Assembly (NCBI RefSeq): GCF_014203755.1
Contig: NZ_JACHJS010000001.1
Location: 3,286,001-3,350,000, forward strand
From: Saccharothrix violaceirubra
GTDB taxonomy: Bacteria; Actinomycetota; Actinomycetes; Mycobacteriales; Pseudonocardiaceae
Length of the DNA stretch: 64,000 nucleotides
Direction of reading: 5' to 3'
In this document: one piece after another, positions 1 to 8,976 of the stretch
Layout of the letters: every line of letters starts with the position of its first letter
Position numbering within the stretch: the first letter of the stretch is position 1
Position numbers and translations under genes: made by a program
The notes under the pieces: generated by a model
Told to the model about the DNA's origin: nothing
What the model saw: the letters and a program-made list of their open reading frames with translations, nothing else
Database searches by the model: none

Positions 1-266
1 CACCGACCGAGGGGTCCAACGACCGGAACGGCCCCCGGTGTTCCCGATTCGGTGTGACTTGGATTACATTTGTGGACCGAAGCGACTTTTTCCGCGGCCT
101 CGTCGAGTTCTCCGCACATCGGCGGACACGGTCCGTCCGGGGTCCACAGTGGATCGTCCCGGCGGAGTCCGGTGTGGACGGTCGGCCGACGTGTGCGACA
201 CCGGACTCGGCCGAACCGGTCGAGCGCACTACCCTCCACCTCCTCGCGCGACGGACGGGTGGGTGC
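1..266. other. Left-edge intergenic stretch
   Basis: No gene is supported here. The frame of the downstream NTPase stays open back to position 54, but that extension lacks a membrane segment, domain or ribosome-binding site, so it is treated as leader sequence. It presumably carries the promoter of the NTPase gene. Confidence 0.4.
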
Positions 267-2210
267 ATGGGCTTACGCAGGGCGGTCGGCATCGGTGCGC
301 TGGTGGCCATGATCGCGGTACTGGTGGCGGCGTACGGAGGGCTCGTGCCCTGGGACGAGGACGCCCGGAAACCCGTGGTCGACGTCGCGAACATCGGGAG
401 TCCGCTGCTCGCCGCGCTGGCCATCCTCACGGCGCTGCCGGTCCGACGTCCGCGCCGCGCCCTGGACAGCACACCGGACCAGGTGCGGTCCGCCCGCGAG
501 GTCGTCGCACGCGACGTGCGGCGGTGGGTCGAACGCGAAGTGCGGCACCAGGAACTCGACGCCTCGGCGTTGGTGAACCTGCGCGTACCCGGTCGGCACG
601 ACGAGGCGCCCACCGTGGACGACCTCGTCGGGCTGGTGACCGGCGGCCGGCTGCTGATCACGGGCGCGCCGGGGACGGGCAAGTCGTCGGCGGCGTTGCT
701 GGTGGTCGACCGGCTGCTGCGGGACGCCGACCACGCCGGGCCGGTGCCGGTCGTGTTCGACATCCCCGTGTGGGACCCGGAACTCCACGCGCTGGAGGAC
801 TGGCTCGTCGGGCGGCTGGCGTTCGACCACAGACTGGCCGACGACACGCACTACGGCAGCCGGGCGGCGCGGTACCTGGTCGTGGACGGGCACGTGCTGC
901 CGGTCCTCGACGGGATCGACGAACTGGCACCCGCCGCCGAGAAGGCGGTGCACGCGTTCCTGGAGCACTGGCCGCACCCGGTCCTCGTGACGCGGCGGTG
1001 GGCGGCGGGGGTCAACCAGCTCGCGCGGGACCTGGACCTGCGCCTGGTGAAGGTCGTGGAGATCGCGCCCGAGACGGCGCTGGCCCATCTGGCCGCGAAG
1101 GACCGGCGGTGGCAGGCCGTCCTGGACCTGCCCGTCAAGGCCCGGTCGCGCAGCGGACTGGTCAACGCGTTGCGCACGCCCCTGATGGTGTTCCTGGCCC
1201 GTGAGGTCACGCGGGTCGGTGCCGAACCCGTCGGGCTGGTCGACCGGTTCCGTACCCGCGTGGAGGCCGAGGACTACCTGTTGGCGCACTTCGTGCCGGC
1301 CGTGTTCGAGGCGTGCCACCGCCGTAGGGGCAGGCTGTCGAAGGCCGAGGCCGCCCTGGTACCACGCCGGACGCGTTCCTGGTCGCCCCGGCGTGCGGAG
1401 CGGTGGTTGAGGTTCCTTGCTTCCCGGGCCACGCACGACGAAGGCCGGTCGGTGCGGTGGTGGCGATTGTGGGAAACGACCTCCAGCCTGCGTTTCGCGT
1501 TCTTCCTCGTGGGCTTCGTGGCGCCACTCGCGACGGGGAGCCTGATCAACCTCGTCCGGTCCGGTTCGCCGCTGCCGGGCACCACGGCGCTCTTGATCGC
1601 CTACACGCTGTCGGCGACGTTGGCGTTCATGCCGGTGCGTCGGTTGCGGAGCGAACTGCGCAAGGAACCCGCGCTGGACCTGGGGACGAGCATCGGGTCG
1701 TTGGTCGCCGTGCTGGTGGGACTGGGCTTGACCCGGGCGCTGGGCCCGGTCGTCGGCGTGGTGGGCGCGCTGGTCGCGTTCGGCCTGGTGTTCAAGGTCT
1801 CCCACGTGGCCGACCTGCGCACGCGCGACGGCGAGGTGGTGATGGACCCGTCGGCGTTGATGCGGCGGTTGCGCACGACGGCGTTGACCGGCGCGTGCTG
1901 CTACGCCGTCGCGATGGTCGTCGTCGTCTCGTGGTGGTACCGGTTCGTGCCGGAACTCCTGCTGGTCGGTCTGGCCATCGCGTTGGCCGCGTTGCGGATG
2001 TCGTTGTGGGGCGTGTTCGTCGCGGTCCGGGTGCGGTCGGCGGTGGCCGGCCGGTTGCCGTGGCGGTTGATGCGGTTCCTGCGCGACGCGGACGCGTTGG
2101 GTGTCCTGCGCCGCACGGGTCCCACGTTCCTGTTCCGCCACGAGCGGCTGCGGGTGGCGTTGGCCGACAAAGACGACGCCGACAAGGACGACGCCGACAA
2201 GGACGACTAG
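267..2210 (+). CDS. NACHT-type membrane-anchored NTPase
   Basis: A 647-residue protein with an N-terminal transmembrane segment (about residues 5-25), a P-loop GAPGTGKS at 133-140 and a Walker B-like LDGIDE at 214-219, the arrangement of NACHT/STAND NTPases. From about residue 409 to 600 several hydrophobic helices follow, so the NTPase domain is held at the membrane on both sides. The ATG at 267 was chosen because it begins directly with the first membrane helix; upstream open frame has no family features. The C terminus ends in three copies of a DKDDA repeat encoded by three 15-base tandem repeats (2163-2207). The last four bases overlap the end of the convergent oxidoreductase gene. NACHT proteins in bacteria often act in signalling or anti-phage defence; no effector domain is recognisable, so the role is open. 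Confidence 0.75.
   Translation: MGLRRAVGIGALVAMIAVLVAAYGGLVPWDEDARKPVVDVANIGSPLLAALAILTALPVRRPRRALDSTPDQVRSAREVVARDVRRWVEREVRHQELDASALVNLRVPGRHDEAPTVDDLVGLVTGGRLLITGAPGTGKSSAALLVVDRLLRDADHAGPVPVVFDIPVWDPELHALEDWLVGRLAFDHRLADDTHYGSRAARYLVVDGHVLPVLDGIDELAPAAEKAVHAFLEHWPHPVLVTRRWAAGVNQLARDLDLRLVKVVEIAPETALAHLAAKDRRWQAVLDLPVKARSRSGLVNALRTPLMVFLAREVTRVGAEPVGLVDRFRTRVEAEDYLLAHFVPAVFEACHRRRGRLSKAEAALVPRRTRSWSPRRAERWLRFLASRATHDEGRSVRWWRLWETTSSLRFAFFLVGFVAPLATGSLINLVRSGSPLPGTTALLIAYTLSATLAFMPVRRLRSELRKEPALDLGTSIGSLVAVLVGLGLTRALGPVVGVVGALVAFGLVFKVSHVADLRTRDGEVVMDPSALMRRLRTTALTGACCYAVAMVVVVSWWYRFVPELLLVGLAIALAALRMSLWGVFVAVRVRSAVAGRLPWRLMRFLRDADALGVLRRTGPTFLFRHERLRVALADKDDADKDDADKDD
2163..2207 (+). repeat. 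15-base tandem repeat x3
   Basis: Three near-identical 15-base units (one third-position A/G difference) encode ADKDD three times at the extreme C terminus of the NACHT-type protein. It looks like slippage-generated extension of an acidic/lysine tail. Confidence 0.85.
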
Positions 2211-3244
2211 GACTTGCCGACCAGGGGGAGCACCTCGGTGCCGAGAAGTTCGATCGCCGTCACCACGTGCCGGTGCGGGACGCCGGACCAGTCCATGTGC
2301 ATGGCGTAGCGGTCGGCGCCGACCAGCTCGCCCACGGCGGCCAGGCGTTCGGCGATCTCGGCCGGACTGCCCGCGAAGATCGAGTTCGCGTCGTGGGTCC
2401 ACGCGTCGTAGTCCGCGCGTGACGGCACGCGCCAGCCCCTGGCCCGCGCGCCGTACTTCATGGTCTGCAACCAGTACGGGTAGTAGATGTCCTTCGCGTC
2501 CTGCGACTTCGGGGCGATCAGGCCGATCGCGCTCATCGTGACGTGCAGGTCCTCGGGCCGGTGGCCGGCGGCTTCCCCGGCCCGGCGGTAGAGCTGTGCC
2601 AACTGTGCGAACCGCTCGGGTTCGCCGCCGATCACCGCGTAGACGACGGGCAGGCCGAGCAGGCCCGCGCGGATCGACGACTCGGGGTTGCCGCCGGTGC
2701 CGATGGTGATGCGCAGGCGGTCCCGGTACGGGCGCGGGTAGACCTCGGCGTTCTCCAGCGGCGAGCGGAACTTGCCCGACCAGGTGATCGGGTGTTCGCG
2801 GTCCAGGCGCAGCAGCAGGGCGAGCTTCTCCTCGAACAGCTCGTCGTAGTCCTCCAGCCGCGCGCCGAACAGCGGGAACGACTCGGTGAACGAGCCCCGC
2901 CCGGCCAGCAGCTCGGCCCGGCCCCGGCTGAGCTGGTCCAGCGTCGTGAACTGCTGGTAGACGCGGACCGGGTCCTCGGTGCTCAGGACGGTGACCGCGC
3001 TGCTGAGCGTGATGTGCTCGGTGACGCTCGCGGCGGCGGCCAGGACGGTGGCCGGGTTGGAGCTGGCGAAGTTCTCCAGGTGGTGCTCGCCCAGGCCGTA
3101 GAAGCCGAGGCCGACCTGGTCGGCGACCTTGATGCGCTCGACGGTGTTCGCCAGTTCGTCGGCGACGGAGAGCTGTTCGCCGGTCAGCGCGTCGGGGCTG
3201 CGGTCGGCGAAGCTGTAGACGCCCAGCTGCATGTTCGTGGACAC
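2207..3244 (-). CDS. LLM-class flavin-dependent oxidoreductase
   Basis: A 345-residue bacterial luciferase-like (TIM barrel) monooxygenase. Family features seen: N-terminal LGVYSFADR, GLGEHH at about 48-53, the segment ITLSSAVTVLSTEDPVRVYQ, and ELLAGRGSF around 110-118. Such enzymes use FMN or F420; the substrate cannot be read from sequence. GTG at 3244 gives the full N terminus; ATG at 3232 is the alternative, neither has a clear ribosome-binding site. Its stop codon shares CTAG with that of the convergent NACHT gene. Divergently transcribed from the MarR regulator at 3303, which probably controls it through the palindrome at 3265-3282. Confidence 0.88.
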   Translation of the reverse strand: MSTNMQLGVYSFADRSPDALTGEQLSVADELANTVERIKVADQVGLGFYGLGEHHLENFASSNPATVLAAAASVTEHITLSSAVTVLSTEDPVRVYQQFTTLDQLSRGRAELLAGRGSFTESFPLFGARLEDYDELFEEKLALLLRLDREHPITWSGKFRSPLENAEVYPRPYRDRLRITIGTGGNPESSIRAGLLGLPVVYAVIGGEPERFAQLAQLYRRAGEAAGHRPEDLHVTMSAIGLIAPKSQDAKDIYYPYWLQTMKYGARARGWRVPSRADYDAWTHDANSIFAGSPAEIAERLAAVGELVGADRYAMHMDWSGVPHRHVVTAIELLGTEVLPLVGKS

Positions 3245-3264
3245 GTCAACAAGATAGCCCCGGT

Positions 3265-3282
3265 TTGATGACGCGTCAACAA
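3265..3282. promoter_or_regulatory. Palindromic operator of MarR/LLM pair
   Basis: TTGATGACGCGTCAACAA is an 18-base inverted repeat with 8 of 9 pairs matching, placed between the two divergent starts. A second half-site, TTGTTGACG, reads on the minus strand ending near 3244. A -10-like TAGCTT at 3291-3296 lies 6 bases before the MarR ATG, so the MarR message is probably leaderless and the operator covers its upstream promoter part. Confidence 0.6.
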
Positions 3283-3302
3283 AGGCGTGTTAGCTTGGCG
3301 CC

Positions 3303-3755
3303 ATGGAGTGGTTGGACGAGCGCGAGGCGGCGATGTGGCGGTCGTACCTGGCCCTGCACCGGGAACTGCTGGGTGCGCTGGAGCGGCGGCTCGAACGCGA
3401 CTCGGGACTGTCCAACGCGGACTACGCCCTACTCGTGCCGCTGTCGGAGGCGCCCGACGGCCTGGTGCGCGCGCGTGACCTCGCCGCGTCGGCGGGCTGG
3501 GAGCGCAGTCGGCTGTCGCACCAGGTGGCGCGGATGGAGAAGCGCGGTCTGGTCGTGCGCGAGGTGTGCGCGGAGGACGCCCGCGGTTCGATGGTGCGGC
3601 TCACCCCGGCCGGTCGGGCGGCGATCGAGAGCGCGGCGCCCGGACACGTCACGGCCGTGCGCGGACTGCTGTTCGACGCGTTGAGCGAGGACGAGGTGGA
3701 GACGTTGGGCCGGGTCTTCACCCGCGTTCTCGACCGATTGGCCGACCAGGGCTGA
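3303..3755 (+). CDS. MarR-family transcriptional regulator
   Basis: A 150-residue winged-helix regulator. The recognition-helix region is AGWERSRLSHQVARMEKRGL (about 63-82) followed by the wing around RGSMVRLTPAGRAAIE, typical of MarR proteins binding aromatic or other small ligands. It starts within a few bases of a -10-like element, so translation is probably leaderless. It is divergent from the LLM oxidoreductase, the usual arrangement for a local repressor; the palindrome between them is its likely operator. Confidence 0.9.
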   Translation: MEWLDEREAAMWRSYLALHRELLGALERRLERDSGLSNADYALLVPLSEAPDGLVRARDLAASAGWERSRLSHQVARMEKRGLVVREVCAEDARGSMVRLTPAGRAAIESAAPGHVTAVRGLLFDALSEDEVETLGRVFTRVLDRLADQG

Positions 3756-3791
3756 TCCCGTACCGTACGCTGCCGTATGGAGGTGGGGATC

Positions 3792-4211
3792 ATGGAGATC
3801 GTCGCGGTGGTCGTCGCGGTCGCGCTGGCGCTGATCGGCCTGTTGCACGTGGTGTGGATCTTCTCGCCGTGGCCGTTGCCGGACCGGGCGTCGTTCGCGG
3901 AACTGGTGACCGACCGCCCGGTGGCGCAGGCACCGCCGTGGCCGTTGACGCTGCTGGTCGCGGTGCTGCTCGGGCTTGCCGGCTACCTGGTCGTCGGGCG
4001 TGCCGGGGTGGTGGCGGTGCCCGGACCGGCGTGGCTGACGACGGTGGGCGCGGGCGGGGTCGCGGCAGTGCTGCTGCTGCGCGGCGTCGGCGGGTTCGTG
4101 CACTGGGCGCGGTCGACGACGGCGTTCGCCCGGCTGAACCGGCGCTGGTACTCGCCGCTGTGCGTGGTGCTGGGCACGGGGGCCGGTGTCGTCGCGCTGG
4201 TCGGCTCGTGA
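3792..4211 (+). CDS. DUF3995 membrane protein
   Basis: A 139-residue protein with four predicted membrane helices, starting MEIVAVVVAVALALIGLLHV and carrying the GLLHVVW segment characteristic of the DUF3995 family, whose function is unknown. GGAGG at 3779-3783 sits 8 bases before ATG 3792 and decides this start over the in-frame ATG at 3777. The stop TGA overlaps the GTG of the following kinase-like gene, so the two are translationally coupled. Confidence 0.75.
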   Translation: MEIVAVVVAVALALIGLLHVVWIFSPWPLPDRASFAELVTDRPVAQAPPWPLTLLVAVLLGLAGYLVVGRAGVVAVPGPAWLTTVGAGGVAAVLLLRGVGGFVHWARSTTAFARLNRRWYSPLCVVLGTGAGVVALVGS

Positions 4212-4780
4212 GCGACTGGTCGGTGCTGCTGGTCGGCGGCGCGTCGGGCAGCGGCAAGAGCACGCTCGCCCGACCCGTCGCCGCCGCGCGCGGTGCCGTG
4301 CTGGTCGAGGTGGACGACCTGGTGCTCGCCACGCAGGCGGTCACCACGCCGGACTCGCACCCGGACCTGCACCACTGGCGACGGCACGACGCCGACCGGC
4401 TGGGCCCGGAAGGGGTGGCGGACGGTCTGATCACCGTGGCCCGTGCGCTGGCGCCGGCGGTCGACGCGGTGATCGCGGACCGCCTCGACGCCGGTGTGCC
4501 CCTGGTGCTTGAGGGTGACTACCTGCTGCCCGAGCACTGTGCGCGATGGGTCGAGCGGGACCGGCGGGTGCGTGCCGTGTTCGTGCGCGAGCCCGATGCG
4601 GACCGCGTGCGACGCAACTACCTCGGCCGCGAGCCGGAGTCCGGGGACCAGGTCCGGCGGGCCGAGTGCAGCGCGTACTACGGCGACCTGCTCGCGGCGG
4701 AAGCGGAGAAGCACGGGCTGCCGGTGTTCGCGGCACGCCCATGGCATGACGCGGCCGAACGGTTGGCGGCACTGCTGTAG
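4208..4780 (+). CDS. P-loop kinase-like AAA protein
   Basis: A 190-residue protein with a P-loop GGASGSGKST at about 10-19, an acidic DD at 38-39 and a late Arg-rich lid region around VRRNYLGREPESGDQVRRAE. This is the layout of small-molecule kinases of the nucleotide/gluconate/2-phosphoglycerate kinase type; the substrate is not identifiable. GTG 4208 overlaps the stop of the DUF3995 gene (GTGA), supporting this start and a two-gene operon. Confidence 0.75.
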   Translation: MSDWSVLLVGGASGSGKSTLARPVAAARGAVLVEVDDLVLATQAVTTPDSHPDLHHWRRHDADRLGPEGVADGLITVARALAPAVDAVIADRLDAGVPLVLEGDYLLPEHCARWVERDRRVRAVFVREPDADRVRRNYLGREPESGDQVRRAECSAYYGDLLAAEAEKHGLPVFAARPWHDAAERLAALL

Positions 4781-4870
4781 CCGTTCGCCGGAACGCCACG
4801 CGGGTGATCGGGTCTTGCGCCCGTCCCGGCTGCCGCCCGACCCTCGGTGGCACGAGGGGGAGGGGATGTC

Positions 4871-6724
4871 GTGCGCGCATTCGGGATTCTGGCCGCGGTC
4901 GTGGCGATCACTCTGGGGACGACGCCGCCCGCGCGGGCCGTGCCGGGGGACCTGTACCTCCAGGTCGTCGCGCACGAGGACGACGACCTGCTGTTCATGA
5001 ACCCCGACATCGACCAGACGATCCGCACCGGCACGGACACCGTGACCGTGTTCGTCACCGCGGGCCAGATCACCGGTGCCGGCGACACCGACGAGATCCG
5101 CGCCCGCAACCGGCAGCGCGGCATCCAGGACGCCTACGCGCGGATGGCGGGCGTGCCCGACCTCGACCCGAACGCCCAGGAGGAGTGGACCGGGGACCTG
5201 CTCGCGGTCGCCGGGCGGCAGGCCGAGCGCTACGTGCTGACCGAGCGTCCCGAGGTGGCGTTGCTCTTCCTCAACCTGCGCGACGGCCGCCTGGGCGCGG
5301 TCCGCGACAGCGGCGTCACCGACACCACGGTGATCCCGGCCGGCGGTCTGGTGACCAGGTCGTTCTCCTACGACCGGGCCGGGGTGACCGCCGCGCTGGC
5401 CGACGTGCTGAGGCTTTACCGGCCGTCGCTCGTGCGCGCGCAGGACCCGTTGCCCGATGCCCGGTACCAGCCCGACCACGGCGACCACGTGGCCGCTGCC
5501 CGGTTCACCGACGACGCGGTGCGCGCCTGGGGCGGGCGTCCGGTGCAGGTGAACTACCGCGACTACAACAACGTCGACGTGCCCGGCAACCTGTCGCCGG
5601 GCACGCTCGACCGCAAGAGTTCGGTCTTCGACAACTACCTGCGCTACGACGGCAACACCGGGCTGCGGGCACTGCTGGTCGGCATGAACGTGCGGTGGCC
5701 GCGCGGCACCGGCTGGGCCGGGCGCGACGCCGACGGGCGGGCGCGGTTGTTCGTGGTGCGCGCAGGAGTGGCGGTCACCTACACGCAGAACGCGGCGGGC
5801 GGCTGGGACGGCGCGGTGGCGTTGCCGGCCGCCGGCGGTCCGCTCGCACCGTCGATCGTGGTCGGTCGCAACGCCGACGGCCGGTCGGAGATCGTGGCCC
5901 GGCGCCTGTCGGACCACCACCTGCTCGGCCTGCACCAGACCACGCCGAACGGGGGTTGGGCCGGCGCGTGGACGGACCTGGGCAACCCCAACACCTCCGG
6001 CGCGGACCAGGTCGGTCAGCCGGTCCTCGCCGCCAACACCGACGGCCGCCTCCAGTTGTTCGTGAAGAATGGTGGTGGCGGAGTCAGCACCAGGTTCCAG
6101 ACCACGCCGAACGGGCCGTGGGGCGATTGGGTGGACCTGTTCGGCACGGACGTGCAGGACGGGCTCGCCGCGATCACCGGTCCGCAGGGCCGCATCGAGC
6201 TGTTCGCCGCCACCCGGCAGAAGATCCTGCACTGGTTCCAGGCCTCGCCCAACGGGTCCTTCGCGCGCAACGACAACCTGCCGTCGGCCGTGCCCGCCGG
6301 TCCGCCGACGGCCGCGCTGTCCCAGGACGGCCGGATCGAGGTGCTCTACCGGGGCGCGGGCACCGAGCACGTGGTCGCCTCCGTGCAGCGCGAGGTGAAC
6401 GGCGGCTGGTACTCGACGCCGGTCGTGCTCGGTGGCCACGGCGGCGTCGGGTCGGTCGCGACGGTGACCGGGCCGGGCGGGCGGATCGTCGCCGTGGAGC
6501 GCAACGCGGGCACGGGCGTGAGCCTCACGACCCAGCGCGGGCCGAACGCCGGGTACGGGGAGTGGGTCGACCTCGGCGGCGTGGTCGCGGACGTGCCGGC
6601 CCTGACGTTGGACGCGCGGGGCGCGGTGGTGGTCGCCTCGATCGGGACCGACGGTGCGCTCTACGTGCGTACCCAGGGCGAGCCGACGCCGGACAGCCCG
6701 TTCGGGCCGTGGGTCCGCTTGTAG
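4871..6724 (+). CDS. Secreted PIG-L deacetylase with beta-propeller
   Basis: A 617-residue exported protein. A signal peptide of about 23 residues ends in PPARA before VPGDLYLQ. The PIG-L/LmbE zinc hydrolase domain follows (about 25-260), with the metal-site motif AHEDDD in place of the usual AHPDD, and GDHVAA near 210-215. From about 270 onward there are repeated units of the form dGR-x-x-hFv...TPNG-x-W-x-x-W-x-D-L-G, matching PLL/tectonin-like lectin propellers. PIG-L enzymes remove N-acetyl groups from GlcNAc-type substrates; secretion and a lectin-like propeller suggest an extracellular glycan target. GTG 4871 was chosen because GGGGGAGGGG (4856-4865) precedes it; a GTG at 4847 would add eight residues. 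Confidence 0.88.
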   Translation: MRAFGILAAVVAITLGTTPPARAVPGDLYLQVVAHEDDDLLFMNPDIDQTIRTGTDTVTVFVTAGQITGAGDTDEIRARNRQRGIQDAYARMAGVPDLDPNAQEEWTGDLLAVAGRQAERYVLTERPEVALLFLNLRDGRLGAVRDSGVTDTTVIPAGGLVTRSFSYDRAGVTAALADVLRLYRPSLVRAQDPLPDARYQPDHGDHVAAARFTDDAVRAWGGRPVQVNYRDYNNVDVPGNLSPGTLDRKSSVFDNYLRYDGNTGLRALLVGMNVRWPRGTGWAGRDADGRARLFVVRAGVAVTYTQNAAGGWDGAVALPAAGGPLAPSIVVGRNADGRSEIVARRLSDHHLLGLHQTTPNGGWAGAWTDLGNPNTSGADQVGQPVLAANTDGRLQLFVKNGGGGVSTRFQTTPNGPWGDWVDLFGTDVQDGLAAITGPQGRIELFAATRQKILHWFQASPNGSFARNDNLPSAVPAGPPTAALSQDGRIEVLYRGAGTEHVVASVQREVNGGWYSTPVVLGGHGGVGSVATVTGPGGRIVAVERNAGTGVSLTTQRGPNAGYGEWVDLGGVVADVPALTLDARGAVVVASIGTDGALYVRTQGEPTPDSPFGPWVRL

Positions 6725-6769
6725 ACCGTTCGGCCCAGTCCGGAGGGCTGTGAGGTCACTCACCGGTAC

Positions 6770-6792
6770 TTACATCGATTGTAAACTTGCAG
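6770..6792. promoter_or_regulatory. TetR operator and promoter start
   Basis: TTACA-N5-TGTAA at 6770-6784 is a perfect five-base inverted repeat. It abuts a promoter TTGCAG (6787-6792) - 18 bases - TACGGT (6811-6816), whose transcript would begin near the GTG at 6824. The arrangement fits autorepression by the TetR protein. Confidence 0.55.
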
Positions 6793-6823
6793 TCGCTGAA
6801 TAAAACCGCCTACGGTGTCCACC

Positions 6824-7441
6824 GTGACCGGGCGTCGTGACCGCAAGAAACGGCGGACACGGGCCGACCTCGTCCGGGCGGCCGTGTCGCTCGTCGAGGA
6901 ACGCGGCTTCGACCGGGTCACGGTGGAGGACATCAGCGCGGCGGCGGGCGTGTCCGCGCGGACGTTCTTCAACTACTTCACCGGCAAGGAGGAGGCCGTC
7001 GTCGGCCCGGACCCGGAAGCGGGTCCGCGCATCCGGGCACACGTGCTCGCGCAACCCGACGACGTGCCCACCCTCCAGGCGGTCCGGTCGGCCCTGCTCG
7101 CCGAGATCGCGGACGAGGGTGCCGACGAACGGGCACTGCTGTCGGTGCGGATGCGCATCGTGCAGGCGGACCCCGGTCTGCTCGCCCGGGTCTTCGCGGG
7201 CGGCCGGCGGACCGAGGAACACCTCGTCACGGCGATCGCCGAGCGGACCGGCCTGGCCGCGGGCGACGCCTACCCGCTGCTGCTCGCGGCGGCGGCGAGT
7301 GCCGCGCTGCGGTGCGCGATGACGCGCTGGGCGACGACCGACCGGTCGTTGCCCGACCTGCTCGGCGAGGCGGTCGACCTGCTCGCGGTCGGCCTGACGG
7401 ACCCGCCGGGCGCACACAGGAGAGGAACTGGGGGATCATGA
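6824..7441 (+). CDS. TetR-family regulator of the exporter
   Basis: A 205-residue TetR regulator: HTH VEDISAAAGVSARTFFNYFTGKEE at about 31-54, then an alpha-helical ligand domain. GTG 6824 lies 7 bases after a -10-like TACGGT, consistent with leaderless translation; GTG 6815 is the alternative. Its stop overlaps the ATG of the 14-TM exporter (ATGA), so the regulator and pump are one operon, a common actinomycete drug-efflux arrangement in which the pump substrate is the inducer. Confidence 0.9.
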   Translation: MTGRRDRKKRRTRADLVRAAVSLVEERGFDRVTVEDISAAAGVSARTFFNYFTGKEEAVVGPDPEAGPRIRAHVLAQPDDVPTLQAVRSALLAEIADEGADERALLSVRMRIVQADPGLLARVFAGGRRTEEHLVTAIAERTGLAAGDAYPLLLAAAASAALRCAMTRWATTDRSLPDLLGEAVDLLAVGLTDPPGAHRRGTGGS

Positions 7442-8976
7442 CCGAGGCCACCGGCTCCCGGGCGAACCGGGAGATCGGCCAGGCGATGACGGCCCTGATG
7501 CTGGGCATGTTCATGGCCATCCTCGCGTCGACCATCGTGTCGAACGCGCTGCCGCGGATCATCGCGGACCTGCACGGCTCGCAGTCGGTCTACACGTGGG
7601 TCGTCACGACCGAACTGCTCGCCATGACCGCGACCGTGCCGCTGTGGGGCAAGCTCGCCGACCTCTACAGCCGCAAGCTGCTCATCCAGCTCTCGCTGGG
7701 CATGTTCGTGGCCGGTTCGCTGATCGCGGGCTTCTCGCCGAACGTCGAGGTGCTCATCGCCAGCCGGGTCGTGCAGGGCCTCGGTGCGGGCGGCATGACC
7801 GCGCTGGCCACGATCGTGATGGCGGCGATGATCCCGCCGCGCGAGATGGGCAAGTACGCGGGCCTGTTCGGCGCGGTGTTCGGCGTCGGCACGGTCGCCG
7901 GCCCGCTGATCGGCGGCGTGCTCGTGGACACCTCGTGGCTGGGGTGGCGCTGGTGCTTCTTCATCGGCGTGCCGTTCACGCTCGCCGCGATCGTGCTGCT
8001 CCAGCGCACGCTGCACCTGCCGGTCGTGCGCAAGGAGGTCAAGATCGACTACCTGGGCGCGGTGCTGATCGTGGCCGGCGTCTCGACGCTGCTGGTGTGG
8101 TCGACGCTGGCGGGCCACCAGTTCGCGTGGTGGTCGGCGTGGACGGTCGTGCTGGTGCTCGCGGGCCTGGTGCTGCTGGGCGCGGCGGTGTTCGTGGAGT
8201 CGCGCGCGGCCGACCCGATCGTGCCGCTGTCGATCTTCCGCAACCGCACGGTCACGCTCACCACCCTGGCCAGCGCGCTGGTCGGCGTGGCGATGTTCGG
8301 CGGCACGGTGTTCCTGTCCCAGTACTTCCAGATCGGCCTGGGCAAGACACCGACGCAGGCCGGTCTGATGAGCCTGCCGCTGATCTTCGGCCTGCTCGTG
8401 TCGTCGACCGTGGCGGGCCAGCTGATCACCAAGTGGGGCCGGTGGAAGGCGTTCCTGGTCGCCGGTGCGGTGATCATGGTCGGTGGCATGGTGCTGCTGG
8501 CCACGATCGACGCGAACACGAGCGTGTTCGTGGTGAGCGTGCACATGGCCGTGCTCGGTGTCGGCGTCGGCATGCTCATGCAGAACCTGGTGCTGGCGGC
8601 GCAGAACGACGTGCCGGCGAGCGACCTGGGGGCGACCACGTCCACGATCACGTTCTTCCGCAGCCTGGGCGGCGCGATCGGCGTGAGCGCGCTGGGCGCC
8701 GTGCTGGCCAACCGGGTCACGTCGCTGTTCGCGGAGAAGTTCCCGCAGGCGGCCGGTTCCGGCGGCACGACCGAGGTGCCCGACCTGGCGTCGCTGCCCG
8801 AGCCGGTGCGCGCGGTGGTGCGCGAGGTCTACGCGACCGCGACCGCCGAGCTGTTCCTGATCGGCACGCCGATCGCGGTGCTGGCCGTCGTCGCGGTGCT
8901 GTTCATCAAGGAGAAGCCGCTCAAGACGCAGAGCGGCGACGAGCGGTTGGCCGAGGAACTGGCGGCCACCCACTGA
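7438..8976 (+). CDS. MFS drug exporter, DHA2 (14-TM)
   Basis: A 512-residue EmrB/QacA-type transporter. Motif A-like GKLADLYSRKLL at about 71-82, motif C-like GAVFGVGTVAGPLIGGVLVD and the helix-rich remainder give 14 predicted membrane segments. Members export hydrophobic drugs or metabolites using the proton gradient. The start ATG 7438 is coupled to the TetR stop and preceded by AGGAACTGGGGG. Final cytoplasmic tail is short and charged. Confidence 0.92.
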   Translation: MTEATGSRANREIGQAMTALMLGMFMAILASTIVSNALPRIIADLHGSQSVYTWVVTTELLAMTATVPLWGKLADLYSRKLLIQLSLGMFVAGSLIAGFSPNVEVLIASRVVQGLGAGGMTALATIVMAAMIPPREMGKYAGLFGAVFGVGTVAGPLIGGVLVDTSWLGWRWCFFIGVPFTLAAIVLLQRTLHLPVVRKEVKIDYLGAVLIVAGVSTLLVWSTLAGHQFAWWSAWTVVLVLAGLVLLGAAVFVESRAADPIVPLSIFRNRTVTLTTLASALVGVAMFGGTVFLSQYFQIGLGKTPTQAGLMSLPLIFGLLVSSTVAGQLITKWGRWKAFLVAGAVIMVGGMVLLATIDANTSVFVVSVHMAVLGVGVGMLMQNLVLAAQNDVPASDLGATTSTITFFRSLGGAIGVSALGAVLANRVTSLFAEKFPQAAGSGGTTEVPDLASLPEPVRAVVREVYATATAELFLIGTPIAVLAVVAVLFIKEKPLKTQSGDERLAEELAATH

